Part shown: in pieces, positions 47,552-56,551 of the stretch
How the letters are laid out: every line of letters begins with the position of its first letter
Position numbering within the stretch: position 1 is the first letter of the stretch
Assembly: GCF_003234815.2 (NCBI RefSeq)
Contig: NZ_CP126279.1
Location: 620,001 to 684,000, forward strand
Origin: Curtobacterium sp. MCBD17_035
Lineage (GTDB): Bacteria > Actinomycetota > Actinomycetes > Actinomycetales > Microbacteriaceae
DNA: 64,000 nt
Direction: 5' to 3'
Notes under the pieces: generated by a model
The model's database searches: none
Told to the model about the DNA's origin: nothing
What the model saw: only the letters and a program-made list of their open reading frames with translations
Program-made: the position numbers and the translations under genes

Positions 47552-49127
47552 GGTGGCATCCCCGGCGAACGATCCCGGGATTTTCGCGGAGAAGCTGCTG
47601 GGCCGTCCGTTGTGGCCGCATCAGCTCGAGGTGGCTCGTTCGTCTGCACGGTACCGGGTGATCTGTGCTGGCCGGCAGGTGGGGAAGAGCTCGGTGCTGG
47701 CGACGATCGCGCTGTTCGAGGCGTTCACCCGTCGGAACATCCTGGTGATGCTGATCTCGGCGGGTGAGGCGGCGTCGCAGCGGCTGTTGGAGGAGTGTGC
47801 AGCGTTGGCGGGGCATTCGGACATGCTGCGCGGGTCGGTGCTGGACGAGAGCAAGAGCTTGCTGACGCTGTCGAACGGGTCGAGGATCCTGTCGGTGCCG
47901 GCCTCGGAGAAGCAGATCCGTGGCTGGTCGGTGGACCTGCTGATCGCGGACGAGGCGGCGTTCATCTCGGGGTCTGTGTGGTCGGCTGCCGAGCCTGCGA
48001 TCATCGCGCGGCCGGGGTCGCGGGTGATCTTGACGTCGACGCCGTTCGGGATCGATCACTTCTTCCGGCGGCTGTGGCGGCGGGGGATGGACTCTCCGGA
48101 TGCGATGTACGCGTCGTGGCACTGGCCGTCGACGGTGTCGCCGCTGATCTCGGAGGATCTGCTCGAGGAGATCCGGCAGCACGAGAACCCGATCACGTTC
48201 GCGCGGGAGTACCTGGCGGAGTGGGCGGACGCGTCGGGGCTGCTGCTGACCCCGGACGAGCTGCAGAACTCGGTGCTGGACTACGAGCTCGTGCATCCCC
48301 GTGACGCTCATGATCATGGCCAGTTCCGGACCCACCGCTTCTTGGGCGGGTCGCCGTTCACAGAGTGGGAGCTGCCGCGGGTCATCGCGGGGTTGGACTG
48401 GGGGTCGGCGCAGGACGCCAACGCGGTCGTGATGCTGGCGGCGCTGGACGACGATCGGCTGAACGTGCCCGAGCGAACGAACCGGTTCGCGGAGGGCGAT
48501 CACGTGTTCTTCGTGCCGCATCTCGAGGTGCACCATCGGATGCTGTACGGCGACTTCATCGACCGGTTGGAGCAGCTGGCCAGCACGTTCTACGTCCACG
48601 TGTACGTGTCGGAGACGAACGGTGTGGGCGCATACCCGACGGAGGAGCTGGTGCGTCGGCTGGACCGCGCGTGGGTGGATCGGCGCCTCGCAGGGTGGGG
48701 GCACCGGAAGACGTGGGTGTCACCGGTGTGGACCGACAATCGGCGGAAACAGGCGATGTTCGGCAGGTTGAAGGGGTTCCTGCAACAGGGGCGTTTGGTG
48801 TTGCCGCAGCATCCGGAGCTGCTGTCACAGTTGGCCGCGTTGGAGATGACGGAGACCGCGGCGGGGAACGTGCAGATCAGCGTCCCGGAGACGCGGGGCC
48901 ATGACGACCTCGCGATGGCCTTGGGGCAGGCGTTGGCGGGCATCGGGGACACGAGACGGGTGCCGAACCAGCGGTACTGGCTGCGTCCGACGGACCGTCC
49001 GCCGCAGGAGGTCGTGACCATGCCGACGGGAACGCGGGTGCCGATGCCACCGCGGATGCTGGCGCCGGACAACCCGGACGTGTTCGACGCTGGGGTGGCT
49101 GGCACGGAGAAGGACATCCGATGGTGA
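47541..49127 (+). CDS. phage terminase large subunit
   Basis: A 528-aa DNA-packaging motor counted from the ATG at 47541. Walker A is AGRQVGKSS, Walker B with catalytic Glu is LLIADEAAFI, and the coupling motif is ILTSTPFGIDHF. The nuclease domain is recognised by VIAGLDWGSAQDANAVV, with later acidic residues SETNGVG and HDDLAMALGQA. All ATPase and nuclease signature residues look intact. It overlaps the small subunit and the next gene. Intactness argues against long decay. Confidence 0.9.
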   Translation: MSGEVASPANDPGIFAEKLLGRPLWPHQLEVARSSARYRVICAGRQVGKSSVLATIALFEAFTRRNILVMLISAGEAASQRLLEECAALAGHSDMLRGSVLDESKSLLTLSNGSRILSVPASEKQIRGWSVDLLIADEAAFISGSVWSAAEPAIIARPGSRVILTSTPFGIDHFFRRLWRRGMDSPDAMYASWHWPSTVSPLISEDLLEEIRQHENPITFAREYLAEWADASGLLLTPDELQNSVLDYELVHPRDAHDHGQFRTHRFLGGSPFTEWELPRVIAGLDWGSAQDANAVVMLAALDDDRLNVPERTNRFAEGDHVFFVPHLEVHHRMLYGDFIDRLEQLASTFYVHVYVSETNGVGAYPTEELVRRLDRAWVDRRLAGWGHRKTWVSPVWTDNRRKQAMFGRLKGFLQQGRLVLPQHPELLSQLAALEMTETAAGNVQISVPETRGHDDLAMALGQALAGIGDTRRVPNQRYWLRPTDRPPQEVVTMPTGTRVPMPPRMLAPDNPDVFDAGVAGTEKDIRW

Positions 49128-49495
49128 GTCCGTTCGAGGTGACCGCGGACGGCGCGATCATCGGCGACATGGACGAGCTGCGCAGGATCGTCCCGTGGCT
49201 GCAGGCGAAGTACCGGGAGGACGCGGCCCGACGATCTGGCACGGGAAGTCGCCTGCTGAACGACTTCATCTCCGCCTGCGCGGAGTCAGTTCGTGTCCGC
49301 GAGGTAGTGGGTGTGCCGTTCCCGGCACTCACGACTGGCGGTCCCGAGAGGATCGAGGTGTCGGTTGATGAAGCGGCCGTGGTACTCGGGTGCTCGCCGA
49401 CCCTCGTGCGTCGAAGGGCTCGCGAGGGTCGGTGGCCGGCCCGCCGCATAGGACATCAGTGGCTGATCGACATCACACGCTTCTTGGAGGACTGA
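49121..49495 (+). CDS. helix-turn-helix (excisionase-type) protein
   Basis: A 124-aa protein. The C-terminal half reads as a helix-turn-helix type 17 domain: SVDEAAVVLGCSPTLVRRRA followed by REGRWPARRIGHQWLID. The N-terminal half is unknown. It overlaps the terminase large subunit upstream and the next gene downstream (TGATG). It may be a regulator inside the packaging operon or a second Xis. Confidence 0.65.
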   Translation: MVSPFEVTADGAIIGDMDELRRIVPWLQAKYREDAARRSGTGSRLLNDFISACAESVRVREVVGVPFPALTTGGPERIEVSVDEAAVVLGCSPTLVRRRAREGRWPARRIGHQWLIDITRFLED

Positions 49496-50067
49496 TGAGC
49501 ACGAAGAGCCAGCCCAGCCGCGAGCTGACCCCGGCCGAGATCATCGCGCAGGCCGAGGCCGAGTACCTCGCCGCGCAGCAGCATGTCGAGACGGTGGAGG
49601 CCCAGATCGCCGCCGGGGACGAGGACCTCACACCGGAGGATCTCGACAAGGCCAAGAGCGTGTCCCGGTTCGCCGACCTCCGCCGTGCCGCCGCTGAGCG
49701 GAAGGCCGCGAGGGCTGCAGCGAAGCAGCAGCGGGCGCACACCGCGAAGGTCATCGACGACAACATCATCGCCACCCAGGGTCTCGAGCAGCAGATCGAC
49801 CCTCTGCTGCAGCAGGCGCGGGTGCTCATCGACCAGGCCCTCGAGATCACGAAGCGCCACGATCGCGCGGTGTTCGCCATCGCCGAGCTCGCCGAGACCG
49901 AAGGTAACCCCTACAGCCACGACGACGACCCCGACGTCATCGGCCTCGCCAGACCGGGCGCTTTCGAGCTGACGTGGTTCGAGACACGTGGGGTGCGGGG
50001 CGAGGTCTACGGCTCCCAGAAGGTGCTCACTCGCCTCACTTCTCAGTACCGCAACCGCTCGATCTGA
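49495..50067 (+). CDS. coiled-coil element protein, unknown
   Basis: A 190-aa protein with a long Ala/Glu/Lys-rich helical region (about residues 10-130), e.g. DLRRAAAERKAARAAAKQQR, and a C-terminal globular part with FELTWFETRGVRGEVYGSQ. A scaffold or tail-chaperone role is possible from the position before the tape measure, but no homology is recognised. Confidence 0.6.
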   Translation: MSTKSQPSRELTPAEIIAQAEAEYLAAQQHVETVEAQIAAGDEDLTPEDLDKAKSVSRFADLRRAAAERKAARAAAKQQRAHTAKVIDDNIIATQGLEQQIDPLLQQARVLIDQALEITKRHDRAVFAIAELAETEGNPYSHDDDPDVIGLARPGAFELTWFETRGVRGEVYGSQKVLTRLTSQYRNRSI

Positions 50068-50087
50068 ACTCCCGGAGGAACACCCGC

Positions 50088-50441
50088 ATGACCATCACCG
50101 TTCCTGGCGAGGACAACGCACGGTTCGCCGCGCTCCTCGCCGCCGCCTCCCCGAAGCAGGCCGTCGCCGGCCGCACGGTCACCCTCGACGAGAGCTCCCG
50201 GATCATCACCCGGCAGCAGCTCACTGACCCGGACTTCTACGCGAAGGTGCGGCTCGGTGTCCTCGACGGCTCAGTGACAGTCCTCGACCAGCAGCTCGAC
50301 AGCGTCCGCATCGGCGGCACTGTGTATCCGCTGACCAGCGAGGACGCCCTCATGGCGCTCGCCAACTCCGAGGCGTCGTGGATCGGCCGCGAGGACGACA
50401 ACCCGTTCCTGTCGAGCCTGATGCGCGGCAAGCGCGCTTGA
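50088..50441 (+). CDS. hypothetical element protein before the tape measure
   Basis: A 117-aa protein starting MTITVPGEDNARFAALLAAA after GGAGGA. Beta-like segment TVLDQQLDSVRIGGTVYPLT. In tailed phages the gene(s) just before the tape measure are usually tail-assembly chaperones; this position is the only support for such a role. No slippery frameshift site is obvious. Confidence 0.55.
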   Translation: MTITVPGEDNARFAALLAAASPKQAVAGRTVTLDESSRIITRQQLTDPDFYAKVRLGVLDGSVTVLDQQLDSVRIGGTVYPLTSEDALMALANSEASWIGREDDNPFLSSLMRGKRA

Positions 50442-50461
50442 CCACGACGACGGGCTGACAG

Positions 50462-53203
50462 ATGAGTGACACCGAGGTCGGCGGGATCAAGGGGTTCCTG
50501 AGCCTCGACGACACCGCGTGGGACGCGACGGTCGCGAAGGTGAAGGCCGACGCCGAGCAGATCGGCCGGCTGAACCCGAACATCCGCGTCACCCTCGACA
50601 CCGCGTCCGCGGAGGAGCGTCTCGCGGCGCTGGACGCGCAGATCAAGGCGATCGGGTCGGAGTCCGTCACGGTCGGCGTGAACGTCGACGAGCGGTCCAC
50701 CGGTGGCGGCGCAGCATCGGCCGCGGCGGCCGCGGAGGCACAGCTCGCAGCCGCGCAGGACAAGGCAGAGTCGAGCGCGCAGCGTGCCGCCCGGGCCGAG
50801 ACCGAACTCGCCGCCGCTCGAGCAGCCGCGGACGTGGCGAACGAGGCCACGGCAGCTGCCGAGGCGCAGCTGACGGCCGTGCGGGAGTCGCAGACGTCCA
50901 CGACTGCGCAACTCGTCGCCGCGCAGGAAGCCCTCGCTGTCGCTGATGCGCAGCTCGTCGCTGCCGCGGATGCCGCTGCTGCCGCGGAGACGGCTCAGGC
51001 TGCCGCTCAGGCGGAGTCTGCCGCCACCGCAGCGGAGGACGCAGCCGCGCAGGAGGCGGAGGCTGGCGCGACGACGAGTGCGACGGCGGCCCGATCCGCT
51101 TCGACCGACTCGATCTTCTCCGCGGTCAGCGCGAACAAGCTGCAGCTCGCTGCGATCGTCGCGCTGATTACTGCCCTCGGCCCGCTGACCGCGGCGTCGG
51201 TGGCGTACGCGGGCGCGCTCACCGGCATGGGTGCCGCCGGGGTGCTCGCGGTCCTCGGGATCAAGAACGAGATGACCGCCGGCACTGCGGTCGGCGACGA
51301 GTACGGCGCTGGCCTGCAGTCGCTCAAGGGCGACCTCGACGAGCTGTCCGGGACCGCGGCGCTCGGGATGCTGTCCTCGTTCGAGGCGGCGCAGAAGCGG
51401 ATCAGCGCCGACATGCCGGAGCTGAACCAGGAGGTCGCGACTTTCACGGGCGAGCTCGGGCAGACCGGCACGACCATCCTCGACGCGCTCCTGACGGCGC
51501 TGCCCGTGATCAACCCGCTCCTGCAGGACGGTGCCGCGTTCATCCAGCGGCTCGCGCAGAGCATCGACGACTTCGCCGCCGGCAACGGTCTCAAGGACTT
51601 CGTCACCTACGCCGAGTCGGAGCTGCCGATCGTCGAGGACGCCATCATGGCGGTCGCGCACGCCGGCATCGAGGTCGTCACCGACCTCGCCCCGTTCGGG
51701 CAGATCCTCCTGCAGATCATCACCCTCGCCTCGGAGGGGTACACGGCGCTGCACTCGCTGAGCCTCGGGTTCGGTGAGTCCGCATCGGAAGCGGAGAAGT
51801 ACACGCAGAAGGCCGCCACCGCCTCGACGGCGGGCGAGGCGTTCCGGGACTCGGTGCTCGCGCAGCAGTCCCCGATCTCCTGGATCGCGAACGCTGTTCG
51901 AGTCTGGCAGGACAACGTCGACGGGACGACGGCCGCGAATAAGCGAGCAGCCGCGGTGGAGCAGGCTCACGAGTCGCAGATCTCGAAGCTCGCCGCGACG
52001 TACGGGATGACGTCGGGCGCGTACGAGGCGGCAGCGAAGGCAGCCGACAAGCAGACCGCGTCGACCAAGACGGCGACGCAGGCGCTGCAGCTCGAGAACG
52101 ACGCTGCGGGGCTGCTCACGAACGCACTCACCCTCCTCAACGGCGGCGCACTGTCAGTGGCGCAGGCACAGACCGGGGTGGCATCGGCCACGAACTCCGC
52201 GGTCCAGTCGTTCAAGGACAACAAGACCGCGATCGACGGGAACTCGGCCGCGGCGGTCGCGAACCAGCAGGCCATCCAGCAGCAGGTGCAGTCGGCGCAG
52301 CAGCTCGCTGAGGCGCAGGCGAAGGCGACCGGTTCCACGGCGGCCGGGGTGAAGGCGTACACCGACTCCAAGACGGCGCTCGAGGGCGCTCTCAAGGCGC
52401 AGGGGTCTCTCACGCCGGCGGTGCAGGCGTACATCGACAAGCTGTACGACGTCAACGACCTCAAGGTGAAGCCGACCAAGTTCGAGATCGACAAGGCCGC
52501 GGCCGACAAAGCGATCGCCGACTTCAAGGGCGGCGTCGCCTCGGTGCCGGGGAAGCACAACACCAGCCTCGAGGCGCAGAAGGACGCAGCAGAGAAGGCG
52601 ATCGCGGCGCTCAAGGGCGACATCGCTACCGTCCCCGCGTCGAAGCGCACCGAGCTTCGCGCCGAGATCGCCGCAGCCAAGGCCGCGCTGCAGCAGATCA
52701 AGAACGAGCTCGCGGGTATCCAGTCGAAGACGGTGACGATCACCACCCGGTCTGTGATGCAGAAGGTCGGGTCGGCCGCGAACGACCCGTCTGTGTCCGG
52801 CAACGGCCGAATGGGGACGGACGCGCACGGCGGCACCATCGGGGGCCGCGACGAGCACGTGCAGCACTTCGCTCTCGGCGGCACGTCCGGCACCGTCACG
52901 GGATCGGTGGGGTCGTCGACGTCGGACTCGCTGCTCACGCGGCTGTCGCTGAACGAGGAGGTCGTGAACGCCTACGCGTCGTCCTACCCGGGCGCGCGGG
53001 CCGTGATCAAGTCGATCAACGCCAACCCCGGCAAGGCGATGGATGCGATCAACGGTGGCGGCGGGACCGTGAAGCACATCGTCGAGCTCCGTGATCGGAC
53101 CGACAGTGGCCTCGGGCAGTTCGTCGAGGCGACTGTGACCAGCGTTGTGGTGAAGCGGGAGAAGCGGGCCCGAACGCAGCAGATCGGCGGGACTACCCTG
53201 TGA
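50462..53203 (+). CDS. phage tape-measure-like protein
   Basis: A 913-aa protein with tape-measure architecture. The N-terminal 90 residues (GGIKGFLSLDDTAWDATVAK, NPNIRVTLDTASAEERLAAL) resemble the tail-tape N-domain. An Ala-rich coiled coil of about 130 residues follows, then a hydrophobic stretch (LQLAAIVALITALGPL, GALTGMGAAGVLAVLGI; about 225-265), then a long helical part. The C-terminal end (GGRDEHVQHFALGG, LLTRLSLNEEVVNAYASSYPG) is typical of siphophage tape measures. A tail of about 130-140 nm would be expected by the usual 0.15 nm per residue rule. Confidence 0.8.
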   Translation: MSDTEVGGIKGFLSLDDTAWDATVAKVKADAEQIGRLNPNIRVTLDTASAEERLAALDAQIKAIGSESVTVGVNVDERSTGGGAASAAAAAEAQLAAAQDKAESSAQRAARAETELAAARAAADVANEATAAAEAQLTAVRESQTSTTAQLVAAQEALAVADAQLVAAADAAAAAETAQAAAQAESAATAAEDAAAQEAEAGATTSATAARSASTDSIFSAVSANKLQLAAIVALITALGPLTAASVAYAGALTGMGAAGVLAVLGIKNEMTAGTAVGDEYGAGLQSLKGDLDELSGTAALGMLSSFEAAQKRISADMPELNQEVATFTGELGQTGTTILDALLTALPVINPLLQDGAAFIQRLAQSIDDFAAGNGLKDFVTYAESELPIVEDAIMAVAHAGIEVVTDLAPFGQILLQIITLASEGYTALHSLSLGFGESASEAEKYTQKAATASTAGEAFRDSVLAQQSPISWIANAVRVWQDNVDGTTAANKRAAAVEQAHESQISKLAATYGMTSGAYEAAAKAADKQTASTKTATQALQLENDAAGLLTNALTLLNGGALSVAQAQTGVASATNSAVQSFKDNKTAIDGNSAAAVANQQAIQQQVQSAQQLAEAQAKATGSTAAGVKAYTDSKTALEGALKAQGSLTPAVQAYIDKLYDVNDLKVKPTKFEIDKAAADKAIADFKGGVASVPGKHNTSLEAQKDAAEKAIAALKGDIATVPASKRTELRAEIAAAKAALQQIKNELAGIQSKTVTITTRSVMQKVGSAANDPSVSGNGRMGTDAHGGTIGGRDEHVQHFALGGTSGTVTGSVGSSTSDSLLTRLSLNEEVVNAYASSYPGARAVIKSINANPGKAMDAINGGGGTVKHIVELRDRTDSGLGQFVEATVTSVVVKREKRARTQQIGGTTL

Positions 53204-53532
53204 CGGCGGACGGAGGAGGCCCTGTGGACGAGACGCCTGAGGAGCGTGCGCTGGCGATCGGCGGCCTCGCCTGCCACCTCGTCATCGCGATCCGGGAGAA
53301 CACCCCCGAGGAGGTTCAGGGGCTGATCACTGCCGTACACCGATCCTCGGGCGTCGATGGTCTTGCTCAGCTGGCGTACGAGACCGCGAAGATCGCGGCG
53401 GAAGCATTCGACCGGTCCCTGGATCGCGAGGTGTGGCAGGGCGCCCTTCGCGACCAGGCGATACGCCTGGAGCTACTCGGCGACCTCGAGGAGTTCGACC
53501 GCACCGGCGGCGAGGACCTCGGCACCGACTGA
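53200..53532 (+). CDS. hypothetical element protein after the tape measure
   Basis: A 110-aa helical acidic protein (ETPEERALAIGGLACHLVIA, LAYETAKIAAEAFDRSLDR). GTG at 53200 overlaps the tape-measure stop (GTGA). A GTG at 53224 with GGAGGAGG upstream is a good alternative start. Function unknown. Confidence 0.6.
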   Translation: MTADGGGPVDETPEERALAIGGLACHLVIAIRENTPEEVQGLITAVHRSSGVDGLAQLAYETAKIAAEAFDRSLDREVWQGALRDQAIRLELLGDLEEFDRTGGEDLGTD

Positions 53533-53891
53533 GCTACCGGCGCCCCACCCGGCAGCGGTTCGCGGTGTCCTCCCGCTGGTGATGGATGGAGCAGCCCGGA
53601 TGCGTCCAGTACGTCGCCGGGCGGCGTCGGCGGCGGGGGAACACGGAGCCGCTGAGTGAGAACGGGCCCGGGAGCGGGATGTGCCAGCGGACACCCATCC
53701 GTGAAAGGTACACGAGCGCTCGTTTTCGCGCGGAAGCGCGACAACGACGACGCCGCAAGCAGCGCCGTTCGCTAAGTCACTGGCGTAGGATCTTCCGCGC
53801 GTTGTGTGGATGGCACCGTTCGAACTACGAGCCGTTGTCGTAAATCGATACGGACTGTCAATAAGTGAACAGCGTGTGTATCGTGGCACGC
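53533..53891. other. 359-bp spacer, no supported gene
   Basis: Short open frames here lack ribosome sites and protein-like composition. A TTGTCG at 53835-53840 and TCAATA at 53858-53863, 17 bp apart, may be a promoter for the downstream pair. The region is less GC-rich than the packaging genes, suggesting a cargo boundary. Confidence 0.5.
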
Positions 53892-54194
53892 ATGTTCCAC
53901 TCGACCGATTTTGCCGTGCTGGCGCAGTCCATCGGCGAAACGACGATCGGGTACCTCGGCCGTGAGACGCTCCGTGCTCTCGCCGTTGAGATCAACCCTC
54001 AGACCCTAGAGGCCGACGTCGAGATCGTGCTGCGGGACGACACCGAGGACGCCCGCCGCGCTGCGCTCACTGCCTTCCACGAGGTGGAGAGCATCTTCTT
54101 CGCCGAGGTCGTGCTTGCCCACAACTTTGTGGGGGAGCTGCACGACCGCCAGCGGGCGGTTGCAGATCAACGCCGTCAGTTCCAGTTCGCCTGA
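53892..54194 (+). CDS. unknown small cargo protein
   Basis: A 100-aa protein, MFHSTDFAVLAQSIGETTIG at its start, followed by beta-type ALAVEINPQTLEADVEIVL and helical AFHEVESIFFAEVVLAHNF. No family recognised. It is followed 20 bp later by a HEPN-like protein in the same direction. An upstream GTG at 53865 in frame is also possible. It may be the partner of the next gene. Confidence 0.5.
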   Translation: MFHSTDFAVLAQSIGETTIGYLGRETLRALAVEINPQTLEADVEIVLRDDTEDARRAALTAFHEVESIFFAEVVLAHNFVGELHDRQRAVADQRRQFQFA

Positions 54195-54214
54195 CGTCGG
54201 CTTATGCTCGTCGC

Positions 54215-54670
54215 ATGACGTCGAAGGCCCTGAGCACTGCTCAACAGTGCATCGATCGGGCTGAAGCATGCCGCGAGACGGCAGACAGGCTCGCCGCGGC
54301 CGGTGACGAGTGGGCCGCGGTCTGCAACTTCTACGCCGCCTTCCATGTCGTGCGCGCGGCACTGCTCGCCGATCCGATTTTCACCTCGATCAAGGCGTGC
54401 GCGGCGAAGCACATCAACCTCCAGATGAGCGACCGCGACGTCACTATGCACCAAGCCCGCCTAGGAACGAGCTCGGGTCGCGCCTTCGGAGTGAACGATC
54501 TGGTCAAGTTGCTCTACCCGCAGATCGAGTTCGAGTACCTCGAGCTTCACTCGTGGAGCGTGAACGTGCGCTACAACGAGGGACTCGAGCCACACTCGTC
54601 GATCGGAGCATCCCGGCGGTACTACGAGACGATCCGAACGGCGTACGACGAGGGCCGCCTGGTCGCTTGA
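54215..54670 (+). CDS. possible HEPN-domain protein (cargo)
   Basis: A 151-aa helical protein. The segment AAVCNFYAAFHVVRAALLAD resembles the second helix of HEPN domains, which carry toxins and RNases in defence systems. The catalytic RxxxxH motif typical of active HEPN RNases is not found, so catalytic activity is doubtful. C-terminal RRYYETIRTAYDEGRL is a further helix. It has its own terminator downstream. The assignment rests on pattern resemblance only. Confidence 0.45.
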   Translation: MTSKALSTAQQCIDRAEACRETADRLAAAGDEWAAVCNFYAAFHVVRAALLADPIFTSIKACAAKHINLQMSDRDVTMHQARLGTSSGRAFGVNDLVKLLYPQIEFEYLELHSWSVNVRYNEGLEPHSSIGASRRYYETIRTAYDEGRLVA

Positions 54671-54678
54671 CCGTCCGG

Positions 54679-54713
54679 GAGCGGCCGTCGGAGGGTACGT
54701 CCGGCGGCCGCTC
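54679..54713. terminator. hairpin terminator between cargo and integrase 2
   Basis: Arms GAGCGGCCG and CGGCCGCTC with inner CGGA/TCCG pairs, located between the converging cargo gene (end 54670) and integrase 2 (end 54792). Confidence 0.65.
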
Positions 54714-54791
54714 GCTCGTCACGGTACCGCGGGGTGGGGTCGCTGGTGCCGACGTCACCCGAAATTCACCCGCGGCTTCACCCCGTGCCGG

Positions 54792-55778
54792 TTACCGCTT
54801 CCGGGCCGAGGTGACGGGCACGGAGACGGTGGGCATCAGCAGCACCGCTTCCTGCAGCCGCTTCGACGACACGGCCGTGTAGATCTGCGTCGAGGCGAGT
54901 GAGTCGTGCCGGAGCATCTCCTGCACCACCCGGATGCTCACACCCGCGTCCACGAGCTCAGTCCCGTAGGTGTGGCGCAGCGAGTGCCCGGTGATTCTCG
55001 GATCGGTGATCCCGGCCTTTCGGATGGCGCCCGTCATCAGGTCGGACACCGACCGGTACGTGATGTGGCTGCCCGCGTTCGGACCGCGGCCCGGGAACCA
55101 GTAGCCGTCGGGCATCGCCTTCGCGACCTCCCGGATCGCCGGGTGCAGCGGGATCGTGCGGTCCTTACCGCCCTTGCCGCGCACGAACAGCGTTGATGCC
55201 GTCAGGTCGATGTGCTCCCCGCGGAACTTCGCGATCTCGTGGGCGCGGAGGCCCTGGTAGAGGCCCAGCATGATCATGACGCGGGTTCGGAAGTAGACGC
55301 CGGAGTTCAGCATCGCCTCGACCTGCTCGAGCGTCATCGGCCGTGGACGGCCCTTCGGGACCCGCACCTTCGGTAGGTCCTTCGCCGGATCCTTCTTGAC
55401 CAGCTTCGACGCTTTCACCCATCGGAAGAACGCCTGCAGGTCCGCTCGCTCCCGCTGCATGGAGGCCGGCGCAATCCCGCGGCCCATGCGCATCATGAGA
55501 TCCGTCGCCGTGATCTCCGCTGGGGGCTTCCGCGTCGCCCGGGCGAGAGCGAGGAGCATTGCCCTCCGCACCTCGATCGTCCGATCCGCGAACCCCTGAG
55601 CGCGTTCGTAGGACTCGAACAGGGTGAGGACGGGCATCCACGCCATCTCGACGACGTCGTGGCTCCCAGAGGCCGTCCACATTCCGGTCCCGCTGTTGCG
55701 CGTCCTGGACGTATCGAACGGTCGCAGCGGAACGACGTTGGTCGTCTCGGGCAGGAGCTCCTGGCCGGCGGCGGTCAT
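54792..55778 (-). CDS. tyrosine integrase 2 (XerC-like)
   Basis: A 328-aa tyrosine recombinase of the short XerC/D-like kind. The core-binding domain (ERADLQAFFRWVKASKLV) is followed by the catalytic domain with Arg in YQGLRAHEIAKF, HSLRHTYGTEL box II and Tyr in STQIYTAV; all key residues are intact. The ATG at 55778 overlaps the stop of the next upstream gene (ATGA). It is unlike integrase 1 in its N-terminal part and is located at the other end of the element. Confidence 0.9.
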   Translation of the reverse strand: MTAAGQELLPETTNVVPLRPFDTSRTRNSGTGMWTASGSHDVVEMAWMPVLTLFESYERAQGFADRTIEVRRAMLLALARATRKPPAEITATDLMMRMGRGIAPASMQRERADLQAFFRWVKASKLVKKDPAKDLPKVRVPKGRPRPMTLEQVEAMLNSGVYFRTRVMIMLGLYQGLRAHEIAKFRGEHIDLTASTLFVRGKGGKDRTIPLHPAIREVAKAMPDGYWFPGRGPNAGSHITYRSVSDLMTGAIRKAGITDPRITGHSLRHTYGTELVDAGVSIRVVQEMLRHDSLASTQIYTAVSSKRLQEAVLLMPTVSVPVTSARKR

Positions 55779-56374
55779 CGCTGCGCGCTTCCCTTGCGTG
55801 CGGCAACCCACTCAGCCGGCGTCGACGGCTCGCCGACGAGGGACCGGAGGTGGGCGGAAAGCCGGTCGAGGTCGCCGGCCAGCTGTAGTAGCTCCTCGCT
55901 TCCGACCTCGGCGTCGAGCTCGATGGAGATCGCGTGCCCGAGCGTTCCACCGTTCGCGATTCGCGCGATCTCGACTGGTGCACCGAGCAGTGTCACCGGC
56001 TTCTCGTACTCACCCGTGTGCATCTCCGTCTCTCCCTCGTCGATGGAGAGCGGGCCCTCCATGACGTGCCCGGTGCACCACTGGTACTCGGTGCAGGCGA
56101 CACGGCTGCCGTTCTCGAGGTGCGCCACCCCTGACTCGATGCTTCGGACGTAGAACACCCCGAGGAACCGGACGTACCGTCCGTCCATGAGTGCGCGCTC
56201 CGTGCCCGCCAGGCAACGTCGGAAGATGTCGAGCAGTGGCTCGACGCTGTAGTTGGTCGGGCCGTCGTCCATCTGGGTGGCGAACACGAAGTCGCCTGCT
56301 TCGATCTCGTCGTCGATGTCGTCGAGGGGGACGTCGAGGCGGCGGATGGCGTTGTTGCGGTTGATGATGGTCAC
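55775..56374 (-). CDS. hypothetical protein coupled to integrase 2
   Basis: A 199-aa acidic protein without recognised domains (VPLDDIDDEIEAGDFVFATQ near the start, LRSLVGEPSTPAEWVAARK at the end). GTG at 56374 follows ACGGAGCGAACA; the longer frame runs into attR and is not protein-like. Overlap with integrase 2 implies coordinated expression. It may be a regulator of recombination or a repressor-like protein, but this is not shown. Confidence 0.6.
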   Translation of the reverse strand: MTIINRNNAIRRLDVPLDDIDDEIEAGDFVFATQMDDGPTNYSVEPLLDIFRRCLAGTERALMDGRYVRFLGVFYVRSIESGVAHLENGSRVACTEYQWCTGHVMEGPLSIDEGETEMHTGEYEKPVTLLGAPVEIARIANGGTLGHAISIELDAEVGSEELLQLAGDLDRLSAHLRSLVGEPSTPAEWVAARKGSAQR

Positions 56375-56551
56375 TGTTCGCTCCGTTGAGCTGGTCCCGT
56401 TGCGGGACAGATGTGTGCACGCATATGTGTGCAATCTCGTTGGGAACGGTTGCGATCCGGCACGACCGAGACGGTCGGGGAGATCGGCGGTTTCCCGGGT
56501 GCCCGGGCCTCGTGATACCTGGTGGTACCGGTTGAGAGGCCGGGTGGCTCC

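Noticed and set aside
47148..48704. 518-codon minus-strand frame opposite the terminase
   Set aside because: No domain; rich in Arg, Pro and His; the terminase frame is well supported.
53586..53843. 85-codon Arg-rich frame after the tape-measure region
   Set aside because: No ribosome site and shadow-type composition.
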